A DNA stretch of 64,000 nucleotides. Source: Siphonodentalium dalli. Taxonomy: Eukaryota > Mollusca > Scaphopoda > Gadilida > Siphonodentaliidae. Made by a program: the position numbers and the translations under genes. Shown here one piece after another: positions 25,082-35,421 of this stretch. Location: NCBI GenBank assembly GCA_032622095.1, contig CP136064.1, positions 138,773,954 to 138,837,953 of the forward strand. The letters are read 5' to 3'. Position 1 is the stretch's first letter, and every line of letters starts with the position of its first letter. The notes below the pieces were generated by a model, which searched no databases, was not told where the DNA came from, and worked only from the letters and a program-made list of their open reading frames with translations.

Positions 25082-26427
25082 TCTTGATATGAGTTTTCCC
25101 ACCACTAACTTCAAGTAAATTTTGTATAAATGCAGCGTATATGTTTAAGAAACGCCTCTCATACTCGGGACGTATCTTCACTTTCGATTTTTCTTCAGCC
25201 TCGTCTTCCGTCAATCCTTTCTTCATATAACGTTCAACTAATTCATCTAATTCTGCTTTATTGTCATCTTGGGCCTGTAACCACACCTCTTCGAAATAAT
25301 CGTTTTCTTTTTCAGTCGGAAGTTTTAATATTAGTCTGTCCTGGTCAGGAATTAATTCTATTTTATTCGTGTCAGTTTTCTGTTTTTTATTATTCGCCCG
25401 TGCATTTTCAATTGATTCTCTTTTCTTCCTAGCAGAACACCAATTTTTAATGTGCCTTTGTACATCATGCTGGGTCTCAAATACGACACCACAATCGCCA
25501 CAGCTTGGCATGATGTTGTCTTCGCTTTCAGAGTCGTATTCCTGCTGTGACAATAGCACAGGGTATGTAGTTTCACTGATGTTATCTTTCTTTTGATGCG
25601 TTATCACCTCGACGGGCTCATCAACACTAATGTTATTTGGCAATATGCTTTCTTGTTTTATACTCTTCGTTGTCAGCACATTACTACGCAGTCGCAAATT
25701 TTCTGGAGTATTCGTTTTTAAGTCAACTACGAGATAACCAAATGGTTGATTGGTAGCTTCATTGAAATGGGACATAAAGTGTTGTGTTTTCTCTGGATAC
25801 ATTTGACGAGCTAGAGTCATTACCTGCATTTTATCTATAGGGTTGTTGAATAGAATCACGTAGTGGCAATTTCTCCGTTGGGTAGGGTCCTTGTTATAGT
25901 AGAGAGATTGATTAATCGCAACCACTGATATACCCAAATGGTGACTGCCTTCCGTGAATAATTCAGTAACCCGCGAATCCTTGGATGACATAAGGTCATC
26001 AAGTACAATCAGACATTTTTTTCCAGAATGAATGAGGGTGTCCGAATTAGTCGGAAGACCTTGTATAAACTGGACAGATGGCGCGACTGTGTCCTTGATT
26101 TCATCGTACAATGGCTGCCAGTACTTATAGAACCAAATTATTTTTCTCGGGTTTAGGCTGTATAGTCGTTGAACAATTTTTAAGTATACTCTTAAGCAAG
26201 TGTGTTTTGCCGCAAGAAGTGGGTCCCGAAATCCACGCGGTAAATGGATGCCTGAATTTGAAGTCATCCTGTCGCGCGCAACCACTGCTTTCTCTATAAG
26301 GTTGTTGTTGTTGTTGTTGTCGTTGTTGTTGTTGTAGTTGTTGTTGGTGTTGTTGTCGAGAGTGTTTGAACTTTATATGCCGTTTTAAACTGTCTGGCCA
26401 TACATATTCAATTGAACATGTTTCACA
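24903..26427 (-). pseudogene. Packaging-ATPase-like protein with zinc fingers, frameshifted
   Basis: On the minus strand, a C2H2 finger (C-x2-C-x12-H-x4-H, about 26427-26362) is followed by a glutamine tract from (CAA)n, then a Walker A motif, GPTSCGKT (about 26230-26207). Just after it, near 26160, the frame shifts. The following frame runs open to the stop at 24903: FYKYWQPLYDEI, a Walker B (CLIVLDDLM), a sensor-like AINQS, FNNPIDKMQVMTLARQMYP, then a second finger of C2HC type (CGDCGVVFETQHDVQRHIKNWC) and a lysine/glutamate-rich tail ending DDDDD. The ATPase core matches a family found in invertebrate integrated virus-like elements and resembles FtsK/HerA-type packaging ATPases of polintons and adintoviruses; that role is inferred. 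One frameshift between Walker A and B inactivates this copy. The 3' half lies in the left arm. Confidence 0.65.
26301..26358. repeat. (GTT)n tract encoding polyglutamine
   Basis: An imperfect (GTT)n run. On the minus strand, in the Walker A frame, it reads as a Q-rich linker between the first zinc finger and the ATPase core. Confidence 0.75.
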
Positions 26428-26626
26428 CTAATGCTTCATCCTTGACCGATCTGAGGGCACTGAGTCTTTTCCAGATAAAAGAGAGCCTTTTATGACAGGA
26501 AGAACAATATCTATTAATCGGGTTTTCAGTTCCAGATTTTGAATCTAGTATGGTGCCGCAGTGTCTTAATTTGATCTTGGACGGTGCCGCCGTGTCTGAG
26601 TTATACACCACATAATTATTTGCCAT
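26423..26626 (-). CDS. Short cysteine-containing ORF upstream of ATPase
   Basis: A 67-codon frame starting MANNYVVYNSDTAAPSK, with a CGTIL and a CSSCHKR pair that could form a degraded zinc site. It ends exactly where the first C2H2 finger of the ATPase gene begins, in another frame, so it is probably the N-terminal part of that same gene, separated by a frameshift, rather than an independent protein. Confidence 0.35.
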   Translation of the reverse strand: MANNYVVYNSDTAAPSKIKLRHCGTILDSKSGTENPINRYCSSCHKRLSFIWKRLSALRSVKDEALV

Positions 26627-26699
26627 ACGAAATGTCTTATGTTTTCCCGCTTAAGTAACATTGTATATACAGAATAGACATCTCAATGTAACACATACG

Positions 26700-26733
26700 A
26701 TTATTCCATCATCGAGCTCGATGATGGAATAAT
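26700..26733. repeat. Perfect 34-bp palindrome
   Basis: ATTATTCCATCATCGAG followed directly by its reverse complement, centred at 26716/26717. It ends nine bases from the start of the right arm (26743). It could be a cruciform-forming site or a remnant of the breakpoint that produced the inverted duplication. Confidence 0.9.
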
Positions 26734-26760
26734 AATAGTATTAAAATTTGCGACTGCGTA

Positions 26761-27542
26761 GTAATGTGCTGACAACGAAGAGTATAAAACAAGAAAGCAT
26801 ATTGCCAAATAACATTAGTGTTGATGAGCCCGTCGAGGTGATAACGCATCAAAAGAAAGATAACATCAGTGAAACTACATACCCTGTGCTATTGTCACAA
26901 CAGTAATACGACTCTGAAAGCGAAGACAACATCATGCCAAGCTGTGACGATTGTGGTGTCGTATTTGAGACCCAGCATGATGTACAAAGGCACATTACAA
27001 ATTGGTGTTCTGATAGGAAGAAAAGAGAATCAATTGAAAATGCACGGGCGAATAATAAAAAACAGAAAACTGACACGAATAAAATAGAATTAATTCCTGA
27101 CCAGGACAGACTAATATTAAAACTTCCGACTGAAAAAGAAAACGATTATTTCGAACAGGTGTGGTTACAGGCCCAAGATGACAATAAAGCAGAATTAGAT
27201 GAATTAGTTGAACGTTATATGAAGAAAGGATTGACGGAAGACGAGGCTGAAGAAAAATCGAAAGTGAAGATACGTCCCGAGTATGAGAGGCGTTTCTTAA
27301 ACATATACGCTGCATTTATACAAAATTTACTTGAAGTTAGTGGTGGGAAAACTCATATCAAGATCATGGATCGTGTGTATAAGATGCTAGATGATAGCTA
27401 TGATATACTCCCTGCCGTTCGGATTTCTTTGAGGACATATAAACCCCTCCTAATGGAGTACATGAGAAATAAAAGTGAGGACAAAAACGATAAACAGATG
27501 GACTCCTCTCAAGACTCTGAGCAAGATGACGACGATGATTAA
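26761..27542 (+). pseudogene. ATPase 3' half, duplicate copy with stop
   Basis: This plus-strand copy of the ATPase C-terminal region begins at the arm edge, so it has no Walker A or B. A TAA at 26904-26906 replaces the GAA found in the left arm (25541-25539). After it the frame is open from an ATG at 26934 to 27542 (202 codons): C2HC finger (CDDCGVVFETQHDVQRHITNWC), charged helical stretch, and DDDDD end. Only a handful of residues differ from the left arm. AATAAA follows at 27547. A short protein could in principle start at 26934, but the lack of an ATPase core suggests a passive duplicate. Confidence 0.75.
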
Positions 27543-27756
27543 CTGCAATAAACCTATTATTCTTGGTGTCGAATAAAGCAAATGTTGATACACTATACTG
27601 TTTATTTGTCGTTATTCTTCCATCTAATATTGGTGTTCGTAATATAACAGCGTTATATATTCCTTTTATAGTACCAATATATATCAACGGTATCTTTTTA
27701 TCTGCGATATCTGCATAACCTCCACCCAAGTACACCTCCCCCCTATTTTCTTTCAT
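27364..27756 (-). CDS. Short ORF of unknown function, right arm
   Basis: Arm copy of the ORF at 24692-25081. It starts MKENRGEVYLGGGYADIAD and is convergent with the ATPase 3' copy. Function unknown. Confidence 0.25.
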   Translation of the reverse strand: MKENRGEVYLGGGYADIADKKIPLIYIGTIKGIYNAVILRTPILDGRITTNKQYSVSTFALFDTKNNRFIAVNHRRHLAQSLERSPSVYRFCPHFYFSCTPLGGVYMSSKKSERQGVYHSYHLASYTHDP

Positions 27757-28059
27757 ATTACATGTGTAGGCGATATACGCAATAGGATTAACACGATCGT
27801 TTATCACCCCGATATCCTATTCCATTAGTGATAACACACCGCGGCGTGACCTCTCACCCTGATGGCTGAGGTTGAGGAGTTTAGGGCTTAGGGAGTCAAA
27901 CCATCTACCCGATTACGTAACCTATACTATATAATATTTATACCCGTTTTCGATCATATATGGTCCCCTTCTGCTATATGGATAAACTTTACCTTGGTGG
28001 CGGAAACCACGTGATATATGCGGCGCCCAGAGGTTATGTTCAAACTTGGCGACTACTAT

Positions 28060-28141
28060 CACTCTGTTCGAACCCACGACTTGCTCGATCTGGGACGAAA
28101 TATCTGCTTGGAGTCCTAACCAACTGAATCAACAGAGGGAT
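28060..28141 (-). other. tRNA-like segment, right arm
   Basis: Minus-strand copy of the left-arm segment: GATTCAGTTGGTTAGGACTC and GTCGTGGGTTCGAAC, flanked by CTCTGTT/AACAGAG bases that can pair. This copy has the better B box. As in the left arm, the 3' half of the T-stem is missing. Confidence 0.4.
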
Positions 28142-28799
28142 TATGGAATATAACTAATATTAATTGATAGTTGGGGGTTCAAAAGAATCCCGAGTTTTTT
28201 TTTCTTTTTCGCTGTATTCATTCGTCAACGTCCTCTTCGTACCCACTGTCATCTGATGAGGACTGATCTTGCCAAATAGTAACATATATAAAACTCGTTC
28301 ATTTGACTAATACTTACTGATCGGTTGCTTCCGCATATCATTCCAATTATGCCCGTATTGTATACTCTATCAATTACATCCATTTGTTATCCCATGCAAG
28401 ATCCTATCTAATTCAGCTATGCTTTTGCACAAAACAAATTCTTATATATCTGTCATACCGCCCGCTAGATAAATCACTGACCCGATCTCGTTCGAAACAG
28501 TTTCAATGACCCGATTCATTCTTGTATACTCTATCAATTGCAACCCATTCAACACACTCATTAAATTCAATGACCCGATTCATTCTTCTATCTTTCCCTT
28601 TAATTCCATTTCAATAACATCCATTTAAATTCAATTGTTGTCCCTTTAAATCCATTGTCTACCTTTAAATTTAAATACCCCCTTAACAACACAGCATAGC
28701 AACGTGTTATGTAAACATTGGTTGCGCGGTTGCACCTCGCTTGGGGCTGACACAGCTCGGTATATACTACTATCAGTCTTTTGTCCCTTCCGGGTAGAT

Positions 28800-29007
28800 A
28801 TTGATACTATGATGATAACCTACTGGCAAATGTTGTTAACGCACGAGGAAAAGGAATATCGGAATTATATATGTGACATGTATGCACCATGGATATCGCA
28901 CATTGAAAATATTTTGCATAAAACTGATCATGATTACATATGGGACATACAAGGGTTGGAACGTATTGAATCATCTCCGTTGAGAGAATCGGTTAAAAGT
29001 TCGTTAG
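28800..29007 (+). other. Unassigned coding-like fragment
   Basis: Just outside the inverted repeat, an open frame of about 65 codons reads MMITYWQMLLTHEEKEYRNY... with an even residue mix and an acidic, aromatic character, unlike nearby chance ORFs. It runs into a CA/TA microsatellite. It may be the end of an old transposon protein; I do not recognise it. Confidence 0.25.
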
Positions 29008-29008
29008 T

Positions 29009-29032
29009 CACACACACACACACCCTCACCCT

Positions 29033-29091
<59 letters not shown>
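29009..29091. repeat. (CA)n-(TA)n microsatellite
   Basis: CA repeats with CCCTCAC interruptions, followed by about 20 TA dinucleotides. Confidence 0.9.
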
Positions 29092-29096
<5 letters not shown>

Positions 29097-30238
29097 TAAA
29101 AGATTCACTGTTAGAAAAATGCCCGTCGTTTTAACGGTCATACCGCGCTATATCTCTGCCAACCTTTGACCGTTAAACATACGGTCATGCTGTAGCGTGT
29201 TCAACGGTACAAAACTGTTTAAGTAACTGGCAGACTGTAACCATTAACTGTCAGACTATGTATTTTTACGGTTCATCACTGTTTAATTAATACGAAGACC
29301 GTAACTAATAACGGTTAGACGACTCAGACACCAATTAATTTACTATTTTCCTGTAGAATTAGCCTGTTGTGACAAAATGATTTCCCGATAGGCATTACGA
29401 TTCTTATTTTTTAGAATGGTCGAAATTAGTGTTTATTCGCAACTGAAAAATACATCTTAGTTCTTCTATGACGATCATAGTTTTGATGAAACTTAAATCC
29501 AAAAATGTATAAAATGACAGACAATACTTTGAAGTTTGAAACGGATGGAACATGTTATCTGTCTCGTGGAATTTAATCTGAGCAAGACTCCACACACGCG
29601 ATGTGTTAACCTTTAACTGACTACTGTACACATATGGCTGTAAATAAATAAAAAAGATAATAGCTGAAACGCCCACCCTTCAGTTACGAGTAATACTAAA
29701 TGCAACCATTCTAAAACTTATAAATCAGGCATGACCTTTTAACCCTTTACCCAACAGTAATATGTCTAACGTCATTACCCACACCAATACTGATAGGAGA
29801 GAACGTCGTCACCCCAGCCAACATAACTTTCTGGTAACGTCAAAGTTATAGGAAAAAATGTATTACTAAATCTTATGGTGGCTCTTGTTTATCTGCAAGG
29901 ATGGTTTTTTTTATTTTAATTAATTGGTAACAATTGATTTTCATATTTATGAAAGTCAAGTTCCCCCCCCATTGGCAATGTGCAATTTTTATTTATTTAA
30001 TTCATACTACATCCTTAGTATGGGAAGAGCAGGTAAGATGATTTGTTTGATCATATATTCCATCTGGCGATGGAGAACAAGGAGACACTATGGAGTTGGT
30101 AGGTATCTTTCCGGATTTTTCTTGACCCTGATTCGTTGCATAGAATTAAAATCAATCTGAATTTTATTGCTGTCATTTCAGCTGGTAATTTCCGAAATGT
30201 TTTCGTATTATTGTGTTCAATTTATCAACAGAAATATT

Positions 30239-30716
30239 GCAAAACAAAAAACGCCGGAGATCTGGTTGTGTACGGTACTGCGTGAGACAACACAGTCGCC
30301 ATAATTTCTTTTATACTGTTAGCAAGCACTTTCAAATAAAAAAATGAGATCGTTTTGCAGTGCATTCCTTTAAATTTTCACATCTACATGTGCACCAATC
30401 ACTCTATTTCATGTCCACATGAATGAGTACCATAATTTGACATCGTTAAACAAAATTATCCCCCATTATATATTGCATATATAAATTTGCAAAACAGAAA
30501 ACGTCGTCGATTGAGTTGTGTATTAAGTAAGACGGCAAGGCAACACAGTTGCCGTACTTTCTTTACTGTTAGCAATCACTTACTAATAAAATAATGAGAT
30601 CGTTTTACGCGTGCATTCCTTTCACATCTGCATGTGCACCAATCACTCTAGTTCATGTCCATATGAATGCGTGCCATACTTTGACATCGTTTAATAAAAT
30701 TATCCCCAATATTTTA
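30239..30716. repeat. Tandem duplication, ~248-bp units
   Basis: The unit beginning AAAACAAAAAACGCCG near 30239 is repeated from about 30488 (AAAACAGAAAACGTCG). Shared blocks include ATGAGATCGTTTT, GTGCACCAATCACTCTA, TTCATGTCCA and TGACATCGTT in the same order. Non-coding. Confidence 0.8.
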
Positions 30717-32339
30717 TCAACAAAAACACCGCGAAGATTTTGTATGAAGTTTGACGTTGTAACCTCGATTTCCAGAATTACCTTCACTTTTCCACAATCA
30801 CTAGCAAAGTGTTAACCAACTTCTATTTATTTGCATTTAATAATGTACCAACGAAATTCAATAAAATGTAGAAATGCATTGTGAAATTGATTCCAGTATT
30901 GTAAAAATCTGATTAACTGTTGTTGACATGTGATCACAAATAGTAACCAATGTAAACAAAACACAAGCCATGATCGTGAGGATACAGAAATAAGATGTGC
31001 AACGTCGACGTAAATACTTCGACAATTACTCCGTGTGTCATGTACAAAAAAAAGACATAAAAACAGCATTAATAGACTAAAATTTCAATTTTTTAAATCA
31101 TAGGTTAAAAGTTGAAATGCTATTCAGTAACAATATAATGTTTAATATGTCGGAATAGAAAAATATATTGCAAGAACGATATATTCAGCGCTGACAACAA
31201 CTCCTTCTGTGTACCTCACGAACGTAATGCGTACGTACTTCGAACTTGAGCCAGTTTATTACGATATATCTTGGCACATTTGCATGAGTAGATCATGTCC
31301 ATCACATATTGTCATTTGAAAAAGATTGAATGGCCATTAAGGTCGATAACAGTGCTTTTCTCTTCGTGAATATATGAGATTCCAAACTAAATAATAGTTA
31401 GCAAGACATCGTATTGAATAAGGATGACGAAATATACTAAAAATAAATCACATTGAGACACAGGCGTTACCTTCACCTTGATGTAATGATGATGCAATGT
31501 ATATCACATTTAGTGCCAAAACACAAGGTGTGTACACAGTTAAACTACCGGTAATCGATATATTGTTTGGCCTATGTTCAACTTGTAACACAGGACATAC
31601 TAATAGTGCAATTTTGTTCGATTAAATGATAAATATCTCTTGAAAAATTATTGATAATTATAAGATTGAAATTCGCGCCCAGCTTGGATGGAAGCCACGT
31701 GTTCAGAAATTGGTAAACGCGCTGTTTGGTGGAAGCTTCTAATTAGTTCCTCGCATTGCTATTCAATACATTTTATACACTCTATAAAAAATTTAATATT
31801 ATCAATATGATCATGTGAAGAATTAGGAAAAATAAAAATATAATTGGAAACAGTTTTATTTGGGAATAGGCCTACACAGCAGTAAGAACAAACACGGCGT
31901 CCTTAGTAACAAAAACTAACATCAGCATGTCGTCTTGCTCTTACCGTAGCTTCGTTAGTCAAATTAATGGTAGTGATTGTTTTATATTTGGATGCATATG
32001 ATATAAAAACATAAACAAGTCAAGTAAATATTTTATTGGAAATAAAAATAAAGTTCGAAAATAAATAAATGTCAGTTAGACGACCGAACACAGTTGCCCG
32101 AGTACGCTGATTTCTCTAGTCGACTTCAAAAAATAGCACCGCCGCATTCCACTTTTCGTTTTATTGCGATTTTATTGACAACTATCGATTAAATTGTACA
32201 AAATCTGCCACAAAACCCCACAAAAACGTAACAATTAATAATGTAACATATATTTTATTATTTACATTAACAATGAAAGCAATTTGTTGTGTTATAATGC
32301 AATAGTTTAGTTGTTAACTATGACTGAAAAAACGCAAAA

Positions 32340-32443
32340 CTCCGGGCTCTCTGGGGCTCTCTGGACGCTACGCGACAGGGCTCTCTAGGGTGTTCTGGAC
32401 GCTACACGGCGGGGCGCTCTGGCGTGTTCTGAACGCTAAAGGG
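32340..32443. repeat. GC-rich short tandem repeats
   Basis: Imperfect units of the type GGGCTCTCTGG...TTCTGGACGCTACRCGRC repeated about three times, directly inside the right end of the possible piggyBac-type element. Far more GC-rich than its surroundings. Confidence 0.6.
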
Positions 32444-33339
32444 TTAAAGATACGGTTGGCCTTGGCGGCGGGTATCCTGTAAAAATATTTCCACCCGTCA
32501 ATAACCGCCACTAACAGAAAGAACATCAAAATGTAGATAGACTTTGTCCGTATACAAATAAGAAATATCGCATAAACAGTATGTTATTGTCATATATTTG
32601 ACTATTGTTATGTAAACAAAAGCACAAAAAGTTACTTTTCTGGTGTTTGTTTATATTATGATGGTAAATATAAAGAGCGTTCTTTGTGGGTGAATTCCTG
32701 ATATGGAACTAATAAAGAGCGTTTATGCCATTTGTGTGTGATTAGCCAGTAGCATTGTGCTGTCTTCTGTAACACAATCAGGCTCTTGTTTAGGTAAAAT
32801 ATAATAGGTCTTTATGATAACATGCTGTTTACGCGATGGTCATGATATATATGAACGAAACTGTATGCGTTTTAATGTTTTTCTGTTTACGGTGTTTGGA
32901 ACAAATATGAATATTTTCGACAATTAAGGCCTCACGTGCCTTTAACCCGTCTAGTTTTATGTTGTTAGACACCAGAATAAAGGAAGAAAGCTACATGCAT
33001 CACAGTTAAAACTCAAATTTATGTACATATAAAAGTAAAACATCATACTGGCATAATTTCTAAATTGTCCAGTCACTAGTCTTGTAAGCACAGTTTTTGT
33101 TTTAACAGGTGAATGCGTACATCACAATATATCAGCAAAAGCTAGTTGCATATATGGCAGATTTTGGTGCAGAACAAAAATACGACGCATTTGTAACCAT
33201 TTACTGTGTTACATGTTCGCCCTATTTTTTTTTGGGAGGGGGGGGGCATTTGCAGCTACATTAGGAAGTCCAACCAGTAACAAGTCGTGTGTCAGCTCCA
33301 ACCAGTAACCCGGTTACAAAAGCGCCCTATTTTGTTGGG

Positions 33340-34215
33340 CATTTGGAGTGAAGTCGTTTAAAAAACGTGTTTTTTTTTGTCAACTAGAAAAATAAAAATA
33401 TTTCACCATCCCTTATTAAAAAGGGTTACATTTGGAAGTCGTTTTAAAAATGCGACGTGTTTTTTGTCTAAAAGAGGGTTACAAAGTTACATTTGGAAAA
33501 ATGAAAATATTTCACCCATCCTTGTTAAAAAAGGGTTACAAAGTTACATTTGGAAGTCGTTTTAAAAATGCGACGTGTTTATTTGTTAAAAAAGGGTTAC
33601 AATGTTACATTTGGATGTCGTTTTAAAAATACGACGTGTTTTTGTGTTACATAGTTACAAATGATTATCAGAGAGTAAATTCAACTAGAAAAATGAAAAT
33701 ATTTCACCCATCCTTGTTAAAAAAGGGTTACAAAGTTACATTTGGAAGTCGTTTTAAAAATTCAACGTGTTCTTTTGTTAAAAAAGGTTTACACAGTTAC
33801 ATTTGGAAGTCGTTTTAAAAATCCGACTTGTTTTTTGTTACATAGTTACAAATGGTTATCAGAGAATTACTCCAACTAGAAAAATAAAAACATTTCTCCC
33901 ATCCTTGTTAAAAAATGGTTACAAAGTTACATTTGGATGTCGCTTTAAAAATCCGACGTATTTTTTGTCACAAGGTTACAAATGCTTATCTGCAAATAAC
34001 ACAACTAGAAAAATGAAAATATTTCACCCATCCTTGTTTTAAAAGGGTTACAAAGTTGCATTTGGAACTCGTTTTAAAAATCCGACGTTTTATTTGTCCC
34101 AAAGTTACAAATGCTTATCTGCGAATAACCGTAACTAGAAAAATTAAAATTACATTTGCAAGTCGTTTAAAAAATTTGACGTGTTTTTTTTTTACAAAGT
34201 TACTAATGCTTATCG
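33340..34215 (+). repeat. TTACAAAGTTACATTTGGAA tandem repeat region
   Basis: About eight to ten irregular copies of a unit with GGGTTACAAAGTTACATTTGG, a TCGTTTTAAAAAT block and CGACGTGTTTT, some separated by an AACTAGAAAAAT-AAAATATTTCACCCATCC segment. Unit length varies (about 60-160 bp). The small ORFs here arise from the repeat and are not genes. Confidence 0.8.
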
Positions 34216-34772
34216 TGGTATAACTCCAACTAGAAAAATCTTATTTTATAAGGGAGATAACGTTGTTGAGAATGCGAATCAACCATTTCCGAATTTCAGC
34301 GAAGCCATAGAGAATGCGCTGATAGAGTTTGATAAAATAATAAAGGTGCTCACAGAAAACATACACGTTAGAACTTGAATGCTTAATACTAATAAATCTC
34401 AATTTTATTTGTCTATTTGTTCATTTGTCCGGCTTCAGATGTATTAATAAAAATGATAATTAACTAACCAACTAACCCAAAATGGTTGAAACTGGTAGAT
34501 GAAAATTGAAACAAACGGATAAATTGGAGTGTCGTGGTGTAGATGCCGTTGACCACAGACTACTTAAATGGGTACAATTAAATTAAATGATCAATAAAGA
34601 GCGGTTATTATCAGCTTAGATGCAGAAATATGTTGGACAAGAGCATCACTGGCTGGACAATCTTTCGAAATACAATATGCACTAAGTCTTGACGAGGACT
34701 GGTTGATAACTGTTTAACACGAAAATTGTCAGTTGTGAGCCTTATATATACCATCTGCTTCTGTTGTCTTCA

Positions 34773-35078
34773 TTACCGCTTCATGCCTCTGCGTATGGAT
34801 TTTGCGAGTTTCTTCAGGTAAATGAGATCAGTAGAGTTCAAAAGTTTATAGAGATAATCAATGGATCCATTTGCCCAATACTCATTTGGGATAAGTTTTT
34901 CTCTAAAGTCTGCTAACTTTGGACAAACTATTATCAAATGGTATTCGTCTGATGTAGAGACATTACTAAGGGAGCATACAATCCGGGTTTTATTTCCTTT
35001 TTTAGTTTTGCCCCATCTGGCCACCTCTACCCTAAATCTGTTATGTTTTTTATTGCTTACTCTGTCATTAAATGGCAA
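34773..35078 (-). pseudogene. LINE C-terminal fragment with zinc knuckle
   Basis: A 101-codon minus-strand frame with NRFRVEVARWGKTKKGNK, a cysteine/histidine cluster (VCSLSNVSTSDEYHLIIVCP) and a basic end (SIRRGMKR). The layout matches the end of the LINE protein at 38120-39593 (FRCGILPLRVETGRW, then CVFC...DELHLFLQC). It is therefore the 3' piece of a related non-LTR retrotransposon. One of the two first cysteines is lost. Confidence 0.6.
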
Positions 35079-35421
35079 TTCATAATAAAAAACTCACTGA
35101 GAGTGGGCTTGATTTTAAGATGTCTGCATAATATAAGAGGCAGATATATCGATATCACAAACTGATTTAAAAGTATTAATCAGAGCTGAGTGCATACTGC
35201 CTATCATCGAAGATGTCATGGTCTTTTGGCGTTGCCACGTGTAACCGAACCAAGTCGACTGGAGGGTTGTCCTATATCAGTCAATCAATCGAACAGTTTT
35301 CAGGTTGGGTTATCAGTTCGGACCAATAAGATATCGTTCTCTTTTTTATGTCAATGTAGGACATTTCTGAAGGACATCCGGACCATTGCTCTCAAAGCTC
35401 AATAGTTCATCTTGTTCAAAT

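Larger units (their letters stand above)
23679..25702 (+). repeat. Left arm of large inverted repeat
   Basis: Outer end AGTAGTATATA at 23679; inner end GCAAATTTT at 25694-25702, next to CTGGAG of the unique centre. The arm carries the ATPase 3' half (minus strand), a convergent short ORF and the tRNA-like segment. Confidence 0.9.
23679..28771. mobile_element. Large inverted-repeat element with ATPase gene
   Basis: Left arm 23679-25702 and right arm 26743-28771 are inverse copies of each other over about 2.0 kb, with scattered substitutions and a net length difference of only a few bases. The 1,040-bp centre (25703-26742) is single-copy. From outside in, each arm holds a tRNA-like segment, a short ORF and the 3' half of an ATPase/zinc-finger gene; the 5' half of that gene lies in the centre. 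The layout could be a virus-like element with long terminal inverted repeats reduced to a small core, or a fold-back product of a linear genome. No clear target duplication is visible at the outer ends. Confidence 0.85.
26743..28771 (-). repeat. Right arm of large inverted repeat
   Basis: Inverse of 23679-25702. It starts AAAATTTGC at 26743 and ends TATACTACT near 28771. It has scattered substitutions relative to the left arm, including a stop codon in the ATPase copy. Confidence 0.9.
29739..32447. mobile_element. Possible piggyBac-type non-autonomous element
   Basis: TTAA plus CCCTTTA at 29739-29749 mirrors TAAAGGG plus TTAA at 32437-32447. TTAA target sites with CCC/GGG termini are the piggyBac pattern. 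The 2.7-kb interior has no transposase. The matched terminal repeat is only about 7 bp, so chance is possible. Confidence 0.3.

Noticed and set aside
33377-34042. Short plus-strand ORFs with KVTFGSRFKNAT repeats
   Set aside because: They follow the TTACATTTGGAAGTCGTTTT repeat; codon frame is not kept between units.
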